The notes under the pieces were generated by a model. That model had not been told where the DNA came from. It saw nothing but the letters and a program-made list of their open reading frames with translations, and ran no database searches. A stretch of 64,000 bases of DNA, taken from contig JAREIK010002985.1 of NCBI GenBank assembly GCA_029783825.1, positions 1,121,153 to 1,185,152 of the forward strand. Reading direction: 5' to 3'. Both the position numbers and the translations under genes were made by a program. The stretch is from Sapria himalayana (taxonomy: Eukaryota > Streptophyta > Magnoliopsida > Malpighiales > Rafflesiaceae). Position 1 is the stretch's first letter. Every line of letters starts with the position of its first letter. Below, one piece after another: positions 1-43,100 of this stretch.

Positions 1-38
1 TAGAAATAAACCTTGCACCATGAGCAACTATAAGAGAG

Positions 39-235
39 TAGATGTGTCCTTTAGGCTGGGCTGCCAAAGACCATCCCATGGCATGGCCCAATTAAGCCAT
101 GCCGGGCATGACACGACATGGGTAGGATTCTTTCCTGCCCGATGCATGGGGTTACCCACATGTCATTGCATGACATGGCATGGACTATTCGGCATGATCG
201 GCATGGCGAGCATTATGCGTGCAAAGTACATGCCA
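39..235. mobile_element. Degenerate hAT-like fragment
   Basis: A stretch richer in GC than its surroundings opens with TAGATGTGTCC, close to the TAGAGGTGTCAA terminal repeat of the better preserved hAT elements in this window. It carries repeated ATGGCATG/CATGCC words in both orientations, as subterminal repeats do. No matching right end or target-site duplication was found, so this is a tentative old fragment. The short ORF across it (20-274) has no recognisable protein. Confidence 0.3.
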
Positions 236-304
236 TCTTATGTTGTTTCTTTTTTTAAAAAAATAGGTGCATGAATTTCGCACACATATTTTAATAATTT
301 TATA

Positions 305-341
305 TTAAATGGGGCGTGTGACATGCATGTGCCCCATTTAA
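305..341. repeat. Perfect 11-bp inverted repeat (hairpin)
   Basis: TTAAATGGGGC at 305-315 is mirrored exactly by GCCCCATTTAA at 331-341 around a 15-base loop that itself contains ATGCAT. It stands out in AT-rich DNA. It may be the core of a small MITE or chance; no wider terminal repeats were found. Confidence 0.6.
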
Positions 342-704
342 ACAATGTCATTTCTGAGTAACGATTAGTTATTGATAGGTCAATCAATATTACATCGACA
401 CATGTTGCTATCATGTTGGTAAAGTGATAAAAAAATTATAATAAAAAAAAATTAAATTTAAATCACATTCAACTATTAGATTCTTGCCTAATTAAAAATT
501 TAAAAATTAATAAAAAACAATATTTTAATTATATAAATTTTTTACAATCAAATTGTAATATTTTTTCTTTCTATTTCTTAGCTATCTTTTCATTCAAACA
601 GTCCATGTTCTTAATTATATATTTTTTAAATATTCATTATAATATTATAGTTGTATAAGCTATAATCTTATAAATTAAAATTTTGTGGATCGGCATTATA
701 GATA

Positions 705-2541
705 TAGAGGTGTCAAACGGGACGTGCCGGGCTGGGCCGGCCTATTTTTTTGAGCACGGTCATGCTTTTGTGCTGGGATAAGCACGACACTGTTACTGTA
801 CCGTGTCGTGCCTGGCCCGACACAGTTTATCAAAGTCAGGCCCGGCACGGCCCGCTTGCACGTCCGGCCATGCCGTGCCGGTTTAGGCTACTACAGGCCT
901 GGTTTAAAAAAATTTTCTTTTTAAAATTAAAAATTTTTCTATTTTACTTTATGTAAAATATATATTATATAATATATAGATAATGTATAATATATTAAAT
1001 TTATAAAATGAAAATTATTAAAAATTTAATAAATTATAAAGTTTAAATTTTTTTATTAAAAATATATTATAAATAAATTATAAAGTTTAATATTTAAATT
1101 GATAAATCGACAATTATTATAAATTTATAACTTGAAAATATTAATAAAGTTTAAATTTTTTTTTATAATTTAAACTAAATTTAGATTATATTTATTAGAA
1201 TGAAATTATATAGTTTTAATATTAAAATTAAAAATTTAAACAAAAAAATAAATTAAACAAAAAATTTCATTAAAAAAATTACAAAGTCAAAAAAATAAAA
1301 GTAAACCAAATGAGAAATGATCAATCAGTCAATAGATACCGAACAAAACAAATACAAGTTTCAACGTAAAGTAAAAAATACGTATAATCAATAAAAAATA
1401 AAATATCAAAATCAAAAAGCAGAATCAATAATAAATTACAAAAATTATCAATTGTGTCCGTGATCGTGAGACATCAAAAATCAAAATTAAGTGGTAATGA
1501 CAAATAGAATGTGACGTGGTATACTGGCGTGGCGATGGCGTGGCACTAGCAATGGGCAGAGGAAACTGGCAATCACGTCAATCATCAATTGGCATATTAT
1601 GAGCATCATTAACCACAACATCAATATTACTATCATATGGATCATCATTATCAGTAATCAACTCATCCGCTTTCGCAGCGAATGCAGTCACTGTCTCAGC
1701 TTCAGCATGATTCTGGATGCTAAACATTGAATCCTCCCAATTATTCAAACAGGTCAAGGCCTTAACAATGTCTGTACGTAATCTCGATCTCTTATCCGAA
1801 ATCACGGTCACTGCAACAGAAAAAGAAGGCTCCGATGCTATGCTCGACATGTGCACGGTGCACCACAGTTTAGTTCAAAATTGCAAGCCTGATGAGTCAT
1901 TAATGACTCGGAGTCCCGAGAGAGAGAAGAGCAAGAGTTTTGAGAATGTGAGATTTGAGAGAATAAATGTTTATGAAAAACATAAATATTATAGAGTGGT
2001 GAAGAGGATTTTATAGATTAAAGAAAATAATTTAATTTAAAAAAATATTTTTTTCTATTTTTTTTAATTTTTTATAGTATTTTAGGGGGCATAATCATGA
2101 GGGCCATCAGATTCTGCCCTCTAGCCGCTGGAGGCAAGATCCAATGGTTGGATTAAAATTTTTTTTTTTTACATTTGCCCGTTGGGGGGGGGGGATTCGA
2201 TCGGGTTGGGCGCGACCGTGGGTCTGGTCTGATTGGACCTGACCCGTGCTGGTGATGGTGAGGGTGTGGATATGGGGTGTGGTTTGCGGTGTGGGTGGGG
2301 ACTGGCCGAGTGCCGAGTTGGGGTTGGGAGTCGTGGCTTGTGGGGGGGGGGTGTCGGGTGTGGGACTGCGGGTGTGAGACTGTGTCTGACCATGACCCGT
2401 GCCGATGAGCCATGCCAGGGGCCCTCGAACCATGCTGGGTCAGGCACATCACGAGGCCCGGTTGGCATTGGCACGACACGAATGGTGCCTTACCCGGGCA
2501 CGGGAAATTTTCATGCCGGGCTAGCTCGGTTGACACCTCTA
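705..2541. mobile_element. hAT-type DNA transposon with transposase remnant
   Basis: The left end TAGAGGTGTCAA (705-716) and right end TTGACACCTCTA (2530-2541) are perfect 12-bp terminal inverted repeats. They are flanked by TATAGATA (697-704) and TATAGATG (2542-2549), an 8-bp target-site duplication with one mismatch. An 8-bp duplication and A/G-rich terminal repeat are typical of hAT elements. Both subterminal zones are GC-rich, with repeated GGCACGG-type words. The middle is AT-rich and holds a minus-strand transposase fragment (1578-1856). A partial inverted repeat at 2214-2250 matches the central hairpin of the shorter elements near 23.0, 30.2, 34.2 and 47.0 kb, so this looks like a decayed, internally deleted relative of their autonomous source. 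Confidence 0.85.
1578..1856 (-). pseudogene. hAT transposase C-terminal fragment
   Basis: The minus-strand reading frame begins with a segment like SSIASEPSFS, followed about 20 residues on by IVKALTCLNNWEDS. This matches the hAT-family C-terminal dimerisation domain of plant transposases, whose usual form is a T/S-[VI]-A-S-E-S-A-F-S motif followed by V-E-A-L-[IV]-C-x-[QND]-[DN]-W. The rest of the transposase (BED zinc finger and RNase-H-like core) is not readable in the 1.8-kb element, so the gene is a broken remnant. The acidic tail (DNDDPYDSNIDVVVND) resembles the acidic ends of these transposases. The overlapping plus-strand frame (1717-2016) is a shadow. Confidence 0.75.
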
Positions 2542-2549
2542 TATAGATG

Positions 2550-4770
2550 TTTGGTTGTAGACTTGTGGTTTCTCAGCATTATGGTTTATTATTTTAGATA
2601 TTTTTTTTTCAGGCATTAATTTATATTTCTCTAAAAATTTTATAAAATAGAAATATTAATGAATTTAACAAAAATAAGGTGGAGGTTTATATAATGAAAA
2701 CATGATGAAAGGTCCAAGATTGTGTTATCTCATAGTCATAGGTCGGAGTCAGTCTTGACACATAGAAAATCTAAGAATAAGTTAACATCTGTAGTATGAA
2801 TTTATTATAAAATTAATAAAATAAAAATTATAGTGATGTCAAAGAGGATTCGACATAATGTATATTATAAAAAAATATATACTTATAAGAGTACTAACGA
2901 GATTAAATACATTAGGAAATGCATTGAGTAATACACCAAAAAGTATGGTGTATTACTTTTTGGAAGTTCTTGAATATCTAAAATATTTATTTATCACAAT
3001 AAATTTGAATTTACTCAAGGTTTAGTAACTTTATTTATTTATTACCATAAATTTCCAAGGAAATATATAACTAGGTTTATTGTTAATATAAGTTTTTTAT
3101 TTAGTTTTTTGGTAGATTATAGGGTTACTACATAAATACTTCAAGCCTGCCTTTCGTAGAATCTATACAATGACTATTAGGAATATAATAATAATAAATT
3201 ATAAAATAAAAAAAATTTAGTCATTAATAAACTTAGAACACATTTTGGAATGGTCTCAGTAATATCTGATATTTGGAATTATCATATTGTCAAAGTATTC
3301 ATATGTTTTATTATTCATTTTGTTTATTTTATCTAGAAACTAAATAATAAAATATATCGATTTTTTGAGATCTCTTATTCTCATGATCTCCCTATCATAT
3401 ATGGGTGTCTGTTAATAGTTTTTAAAGAATATAATATATAAAATAAAATATATAATATAATTTTTGGTAATATCTCTAATAATTATGTGGTAAATATAGA
3501 TAATTGCTTAGTAAAGTTTTTTAATATAAGGTTTATGAATTATATAGTAAATTTATTAGTGTAAATAGATTTAAAAATTATTTTTTCTTAATTAGAATAA
3601 TTATATAATACATTAAAATATATTAGCATAAATAGCAGATTATAAGATTTTTACATATTATGCAAGTTATTAGACTTAAAAAAAAAACTAGTGTAATAGG
3701 TAGAATAATAATTAACGAATCAGATTGAGATAATTAAATTTTATTTTTATAAATTTATGAAAATATTTTATTTTATGATAAATATATATATGTTTGTCAG
3801 TATGTACACTTGTAACTTATAGTGCACTTAAGTACTTATACAACATGAGTGTAATTAATCAATATAATAAATACTCATATTTTAGTATCATGATTATTAA
3901 AATGAAAATGAAATATTTAAAATATTTATTTTTTATTTAATCTCTTTATTATTTAGCTGCTAATTTAAATCATATAATTAAGATCGAAAGGGTTGAAAAC
4001 TCTATAAAATATATTTCTACTTCTATGAACTAATTGCAAGTTCTAGATGGTATGATTCACAAATAATTATATAGTCTATTTAAATATTATAAAATTATAT
4101 TTGATAGTTTTAGTGATTCTTTGAGTATGAAGATGAATATTATATTCAAGGACAATTATTTTTTCATCTTGTCAGCGAGAGAAAAATGATGAACATATCT
4201 ATAAAATAGGAATAAGCTGCCAAGGTGGTTAGATATTTATTATTGTTATATTTTGTCGCATAATGATATTATATATTAATATTTTAAGTTAGTGTTAATC
4301 AAATGAATTTATCTTTCATTTACTATATAAAATGATTTATCATCTATTGATCTCTCTGGTGTATAACATTATATTTGACAATATTTTTCTTGTGAATGTG
4401 AATATGATTTTAGACAGGAGAAAAATATTACATTTAGATATTATTAAATATTTATCATAATTAAAGATTAAAAGGGTTGTGGATGAGTCTCTATAAAAAT
4501 AAAAGAATTGCAAGTGGATGATGATATACTTATAAATAATGGTACTGACTATTGGAGTTGTGATGATTTGGACCAAATTGAGTGAGATTGATTGATATTA
4601 TATTTATCAGTTTATGTTACTCCTACTAGTATTGCACTGACATACATTATTTTTATTATGATTTTTTTTATTATTTTTGAATGTAAATAAATATATTTAC
4701 ATTTTCAATTGAAATAAGTCTATTTTTTTTATTACATTTGTGACTTATTCTGTTTATATTGATTTTTAAA
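2550..4770. other. AT-rich DNA without a recognisable gene
   Basis: No ORF here has codon use or motifs of a known protein. About 4080-4330 is similar to 10890-11110, indicating a dispersed old repeat, and a segment near 3975 weakly resembles one near 4458. The stretch may belong to an upstream SMC5 intron or to intergenic DNA; the sequence does not decide. Confidence 0.5.
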
Positions 4771-4799
4771 AAATTTAATATATGTGTATGCACGCACAC

Positions 4800-4976
4800 G
4801 CACACCGATATATATCCGATATATCTATAAATTCTAAGTATCGATATATCCATTAAGGCCGATATATCTATCCTTGATTGGTGCTCATATACAAACACAC
4901 ACCGATATATCTTCGATATATCCGTAAAATCCAAGTACCGATATATCCGTAGAAACCGATATTTTAATCCTTGGTG
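4800..4976. repeat. Degenerate tandem repeat of CGATATATC words
   Basis: Two units of roughly 100 bp share the order ACCGATATATnnnCGATATATC, TAAAnTCnAAGTA, CGATATATCC. One begins near 4805 and the other near 4907. The palindromic core GATATATC occurs repeatedly in both. No coding potential is evident; the overlapping minus-strand frame is repeat-driven (Tyr/Ile/Arg). Confidence 0.6.
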
Positions 4977-5301
4977 TGATATGAATACTCATAGGGATCA
5001 ATGTGATTTAATAATGTAGTTCATGTCGCTGAGGCTCTAATGTGAATCCAGGTGAAGCCAGCGTAGAGTAGCTCATAAATAGATTAGCTTGTATCAGAAT
5101 CCCTAATCCATGCCATTCTAGATGTTATCAAAGACTCATGTGGGATGCTGTTGGCTTGGACAAGAGAACTGATGCAAATTGCATTGGGCACCTCAAACAC
5201 TCGTGTCCATCAAATGTTATCTCCTCGTTGTTTGTTCTTCATGTACCTCGGTGATCAGCATCACTTGTTTATGCTAGTGGCTTATTTTACTGGTCGTGCA
5301 G
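4977..5301 (+). other. Probable SMC5 intron end (unresolved)
   Basis: This stretch ends in the acceptor TCGTGCAG directly before the first recognised SMC5 exon. The open frame at 5145-5348 crosses that acceptor but does not resemble the SMC5 hinge sequence expected just upstream, so it is read as intron. The N-terminal half of SMC5 (Walker A head and first coiled coil) was not found anywhere to the left in this window. Confidence 0.5.
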
Positions 5302-36543
<31,242 letters not shown>

Positions 36544-36570
<27 letters not shown>

Positions 36571-36648
36571 CATGGGTTGGGTTTGAATCATGACATGTTA
36601 ATCTTTAGATGGTGTGGGCCCATATGTGGGCCGAGGGATAGTATGGGG
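36544..36648 (+). repeat. Spaced direct repeat with GGGCC(C)ATAT core
   Basis: GGGCCCCATATATGGGCCGA at 36544-36563, followed by GGGATAGCATGGG, recurs 72 bp later as GGGCCCATATGTGGGCCGA with GGGATAGTATGGGG. The first unit overlaps the predicted last SMC5 exon and its stop codon. TGGGCC motifs also occur in plant promoters, but no gene start is close. Confidence 0.6.
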
Positions 36649-36659
36649 CCCACACAAAA

Positions 36660-37150
36660 CCAAAATTTATTATCTATAATATGTTATGAGTTGCTCTGAA
36701 TTGGCAAAATTACTAAATGAGGGATGGAGTTTGAGAGAGAATATCAGGCTGGTTTGAACCCCATAGGGGCAGATTGGTCATTTTGCTAGTAATTCAAAGT
36801 CTTTTCATGAAGTTCATTGTCTATTAGATGGGTAGTTTTTCACGTAGAAATTTGATCTCGTGAATTTTCGTTGCTGGCTTTCTAGTGTGGAGTTGTGGGG
36901 ATTGCTGGGGCTCCGTGGCCGGGCTACTTCGAGAGGCCAAGTGCTGAGAGGGGGTAAAAAAAGCTCATCGTGTATTATTATTATTATTCTTTTAAAGGCC
37001 ATGAATGGTGTTTTGTGTTTACTTTAGTAGTTAGCCATGAGTCATGAAGATGAAGCTGCTATGTGTTTATTATCTAGGGTATATGTCAGTTTGATCTATC
37101 ATAAGACTATTTTATCAACCGTAAGACTGTTTTATCAATAAAAAAAAAAC
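36660..37150. other. Downstream region of SMC5
   Basis: No gene or clear repeat. It probably includes the SMC5 3' UTR and the SMC5-DGP2 intergenic space up to the duplication boundary at 37151. Confidence 0.5.
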
Positions 37151-37850
37151 AACTATTTTATATTTGATTTTTTGTTTTCACATGAAATAATTAACTAAAT
37201 TTCTTCCCAGATCAAGGAATTTATTGTGGTCTTAACAACATTCTTGCCTTTCAATATGTTGTAAATTAATAATGCTGAAATATAATCTCTTCAAATTTTA
37301 GTGAAACATTTTAGAATTTATATTTCGTAAGAATAAACTAGTTTTACTTTTTTCATGTATTTATAGTGTGTGTGTGTGTGGTGGCTACATAAATAAAAAA
37401 TAGCTCTGCATGTGGAAACGCATATATTAGCACACTCTCGATCTCAAAAATTATAAATAAAAATTTTAGTTCTCAAATTAATTCTAAATGAAAAAAGTTA
37501 TAACCCTTCTATAACAAATATTTTTTGTCATAATACTTTTGTCTCTCAAAATATGTTTTCTTTTGTATTTGATATTTTAGTAAAAAATAAACTGATAAAT
37601 AATATATTATTTTACTTGAAGTGTAAATTAATTATTTGATATATATTGTGTGCTCGACAAAAACATAAATTATTTTTTATTTATATTATTAAAAACATAA
37701 TATATAGCTGTTTTTGAAATATTTTCAAAAATGTATATGTATATATAGTCTTTTTAAAAATATTGAAAAATATTACTGTGTTTGATTTTTTTTTTTTTTC
37801 AAAAACAATGCAATATTTATAAGTTAAATTTTGTTTTTTTAATGATGATG

Positions 37851-37858
37851 TATAAATA
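37851..37858 (+). promoter_or_regulatory. Candidate TATA box upstream of DGP2
   Basis: TATAAATA lies 394 bp before the DGP2 start codon, followed by GTGGGGGACATG. The same motif is kept in copy 2 (near 54028) and in the diverged third fragment (52304-52311). The distance leaves room for a 5' UTR, but it may be incidental in AT-rich DNA. Confidence 0.35.
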
Positions 37859-38151
37859 GTGGGGGACATGAATAATTTTTTGATTTTGACTACATTATAT
37901 TTTTTTAATTATTGAATGTTTGAATATTATTTTGTTAACATTTAATGGTTGGGTACCCAAATATAATTTATTTATATATTTAATTGAAATATTTTGATTA
38001 TTTACATTTTGTAAATTTTGTTTTTTTTTTTAAATAGAACATTGTTTTTAAAATTTTTGAATTAACCCTTTTTTTTTTTTATTTGGTGCATTGGTTTCAT
38101 GGTATTCACAAAGAAGGTGGTTTTATTGGCTGGGAGTTTTTCGTCGAAAAA

Positions 38152-38226
38152 ATGTCCAGTTTGGTTTCCTTAGAAGCAGAAGCAACGAGCTGGCGGAAAG
38201 GCAGGGCAGAACCGAATTTGGGCTGA
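38152..38226 (+). other. Upstream ORF in frame with DGP2
   Basis: An ATG at 38152 opens a 24-codon frame ending in TGA at 38224-38226. It is in the same frame as the DGP2 ATG at 38245, so the two are separated only by the TGA and six codons. It could be a translated uORF or the relic of a longer N-terminus closed by a nonsense mutation. In copy 2 one codon differs (Arg to Gly). Confidence 0.5.
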
Positions 38227-38244
38227 ATCGTGAAAGAAGAAGAA

Positions 38245-38358
38245 ATGATCACTGATGCCAGCACTTCTACCTTGACAGTCAGTAAAATGTTGAGGGAATT
38301 AGGAAATATCGTAAGAGATAAATGGATAAAGGAAGGCATGCACAATCCTCACATGGAA

Positions 38359-38395
<37 letters not shown>

Positions 38396-40081
38396 AAGCC
38401 ATTAAAGAACGAATCCCGCTAGTTGATTTCGTAGTCGAAGTTAGAGATGCCAGGGTTTGTGTTGCGTCCCTTGAATTCTCGCAACACTTCGTTTATTGCC
38501 ATTGATCGTGACTTGAATTTTGGTTCTCAGATTCCTCTGTCGTCGGAGTGCAACTTGTCGAGGAACCAGGGGCACCCCGCCAAGAGAATTGTAGTGTTGA
38601 ACAAGGCGGATCTCGCTAATCGAATGCGCACGGAGGTCTTCCCTCTGTTCATTCTTCTGCTTCCTCGCGGAGGCGATTTTCCAGTTATTGTTCGCTCCCT
38701 GATCATTCTTTGCTTTTATATATAGACTGGGAAATTGAATTTCATTCTATTGCATTTTTTTTGTGTTAGTTTCCAATTTCACAAAATATCAGAACCACAA
38801 CTTAGGCAAGAGGAAAATCAAAGCATGTTTGTGTGCACGTGCCTGGAACAGCAAAAATGCACGTGTGAAGAGTATTAGTCATGATGGAGTCATGGGTAAT
38901 AAGAGAGCCTTATTTTAGTGCACTTCTTGTAGGAGAAGTGATCATATTAGAGAGAGTTACTGAGTGTTATTTCCCGAGAAGAGGTCAAGAGCATTGTAGA
39001 TTATTGAGGATAATATTGAGATGATTAATTACCTGAAAAGTTTTGGTATTGTATGTATCTTTTTTGACTCTGACAAATAAGACTGTCGAGATGTTTGCTA
39101 GCCCATCTATTTAACTTTATAATAATCATTATATTTATATATCATATAAATTTAATATAAACTATTTTATTAATAAATATTCTAATAATGATCAAAAAAT
39201 AAATTAATAATCTATTATTAATAGGATAGATATCAATTATATATTACTATATGATAATTTATTGTTTTGAAATTTTTTTTTCTTTTAAATAGTTTATCTA
39301 TATAGTTTTGATTAAAAATAATTTATATAAATTATATTTGGGTAACTCATAATTTATGTTGTAATATATATTTATATAAAAATAAACAAATAAATAATTA
39401 AATTTGAATATTTAAAATTAAAATGAAAAAAAAAATGAGATTTATGAGTTTTTCAATTATTATGGGGATTGAAAAAAAATCAATTTAAAATAATTCTTTC
39501 TCATGAAGAATGGCTTGAATTTCTATTGGAAATTATTTTTGTGCATGCTGTGATAATTTTAGCAGATAATTCCTTTTTTTAACTTAATGCCGTTTGAACA
39601 AAAATATATATTTTTTAATTGTTGTAGGATAATATTGGGAAACAATAACATATTAAAGTGAACTTTTTTATGGGCTGGGAGAGATTAAAATTCAAGGATA
39701 TCTTTTTCTTAAGAAAGGAGTGTATAAATTCTCGAATTTCTAATTCGAGCATTTGTTTCAAATATGTCTCACTACCACTGGGATGCACATGTTGTGAGTG
39801 CTTTTAGGCCTACTGGTTTCTTTATTGTTGGGCTCCTGTTGGGCAATCATGCATGACTGGACAAATTTTGGTTAGTTTGTATTTTTACTTTGGTTCAGTT
39901 TTATTTGATTTCTCCCGTGTGATAATTCATGTTGGTTCACATCGAATTTATGCTTCAGAAAAAAGTAAAAAAGCAATTATTTTGGTTTTAAGACTGCAAC
40001 TATGTTGATTAACAAAAAAGTAATAGCTCATTGCTTGGGGCATGTTTTTGGGATAATGGATTAGATTATCATTAGAAAAAG

Positions 40082-40115
<34 letters not shown>

Positions 40116-43100
40116 GCGTGATTGTTCATGTTTTTTTTTTTTAATTATTGATTAATCATAGTTTCATTCAGTTTTGAGTTTTATTTTAATCTTTACTTTC
40201 TGGTTTTAAAGGTGTTTTAGAAGCAATCAGATGTTGGTGGGTGCCACCAATAATTTCTCATTTTTAGTTTTAGTTATGTAAGATGATATGTTTTTTCTTG
40301 GGCATGTTTTTTTACAGGAGTGGATCGCTCACTTCGATCATCAAAACTTTAGTTGTCACAGTGTGAATTCTCATAACAAGAAAGATGTACAACAGGTAAC
40401 TCAATTTTTTGTGGCCAAAGTGTACGTCTAGATATTCATCCTTCCGTGCTTAGCCTTTTTCTAAATTTATAAATTAATAAGTCTACTTACGTTTTCCTCA
40501 TTTGCTATTTAAATAATTTAGTTCTAATATTTCTTTTAAAAATACATATGTAAAATATATGAATGTTTAATTTTATTCATTATTATATTAATAAGTATGA
40601 CTCCTCGGCAGACTCATTTTTAGTATGAGAAGGTTGTGGACTTGTCTCTTTTCTTTAGTATAAATTCTAAGTTCTAGGCGATCATGTCTCTTACTTGTTG
40701 ATTTAATATGAGGATGTACTGATGAAGTCTCATGGATTACCGTATCATTTGGATTTAATATGATTTAAATTTATTAGTATATATGATAATTTTATAAGAA
40801 TAATATCATACCGAGTACTAACATGCTTAGATATAGTCGAATTGTGACTTTTTTAATCGATTCGTGGTCCAAGTAGGGTTTAGGTAATGGAGAATTAATA
40901 ATGAATTTAAGTGTAATATCTAGATTAATATTTTTTTTGGCTCGTTAAAAAATGAGTCAGTTAAAAAAATAAAACATCAACACTCACTAAAATTTTATTA
41001 GTTCATGATAAGAAATACTTGTATTTTCTTTGGTACTAGAGTATCTTAGCAAAGTATATTTAAATGCCCTAGATGCTAACTTGTGATGTCTTAGGAATGA
41101 TCGATGATAAAATAAGTATATCAAATTAATTTGAGAGATAGGCTAAATTAATTCTCTCTCCAATGTGCAGGTTCTGAGAGAGTATGCATTGAGAAATAAT
41201 AGAAAGAATATTAGATTGGTGAAATAGATTGTGGTTAATACTATTTCTATAAAAAAGTATTTTGTAACACTCTGTCTAAGTAGAAGTGTTCAAGACATCT
41301 TAATTATACGTTTATTCTTTTTTTAAGTTGTCCCATTATGTTGGGATGTGTAAACATATAAAATCTTATTTATAATCTCATGATTCATATTAAAAATATA
41401 AAATCTGTTTGATATGTTTAAATACATTATTATTTTTAGATGTTTTTATCAAAATAAATTTTTATTATTTTAATAGAAAGTCTGAAATATTAAAAAAATT
41501 TATTATCTATGATGAAAGAGATATATCCATGTATTACTTGAATAATTATCAATGAAAATAATTTTATACTTAAATTTTGCTCTAATTATATCTCTACTAT
41601 GTTTTTTTATGTCGTAGTTTATTAGTTTTTAATAAGTTCTTACTCATACCATAAGAAGCACGGACATGGGGGATACGATATGGTAGGATACGGGGACACG
41701 ACAAATTCAAAAAAACTAGGATACAGATACGGCTAGGATACGGCATGATAAAAAAAATAAAAATAAAAATTATTCTTTATAAATATTAGGTATTTTATAA
41801 AATAAAATAATATAGTAAATTTTGGATAAATATTAGGTATTTTATAAAATTATTATTTATACCCTAAGAGGCATGTCCGACACGTGGACATGCCTGTAGG
41901 GAACCGTATCCGTGCTTCCTTGCTCATCCCTGACAAGTAGGTTAAATTGAAAGTTATGATAAATTATTTAATTAACATATTTCACACTCTAGGATTGAAT
42001 ACTCTTAAAATTATAGTTAAATATTTTTTACTTTGGATAAATGATGGGTTATCAAGCTTATAATGCACAAGTATCAAGTCCAAAACACTCAATTCTAGAG
42101 AGATTATATTGTGGATTATGTAAATTATAATTTAGTATGCTCAATCTCAAATAGAGTTTTACATAGAATATTTTGATCATGTAAATAAATATCAGTGAAA
42201 ATAAAAATAAAGTTAAAGTTGGGTTATCTAGAAAGATAACTCATAGAGAGTAAACTAATAGAATAATCATGAATAAGCATATTACATAAGAGTAATAATA
42301 ATTCAAGTTAGATAGTATTATATCCAATGATTTTTTCATTGTTTATAATAATATTTTTAGAACGAGAAAATAATATAGAAAATAAAATATGATTACTAGA
42401 GATATAAATATATGCTCATATATCGATAATCAAAGAGCCAAAAATGAGAATACAAATAAAATAAATGAGTAATAATTGAAAGAATAAAATAATCTGCTTT
42501 TGTCATAAATATGACTTTTGTATATTCTCCTTTAGTTAGTGCCTTGATGGATAATTTTTATGAGAACTCATGTATGATTTTGGTTGTTAGTCTATCTCTC
42601 TTATTATTGTCAAATATTATTGGTTTTTTTTTTTGAAAATAATATTTAATAATTATTTATGGTATAATCTATTCTTTATTATGAGTACACTAGACTGAGG
42701 GCCCATGGATGACTCAGGTCATCAAGTGTACCATTGTTTTTTGGCATCACACCACCATGCTCACCATCACACATCATCATGCTCATCATTGCTCACCATT
42801 TGCTTGCCTATGTGCTCGTCACAACATGCACTTTTGTGCTCATCATCAATTGCACTATTGTGTTAATATTTACTAGCTCACCACATGCTCCATGGTGCAC
42901 ATCATGACATGCACCACTGCATAGCACCATGCACCATCATACGCACCATCTTGCCCACAATATTGTGTTGATTGTGTGCCAGCTGCCTATCATGCATTAT
43001 TTTTTTATGTGTAAGTGCTTGCATACATTATTAGTTGCACACAATGGGTTTGTGATTCTTGCAAAATAATATGAATGCACCACCTATTATAGATAGAATA

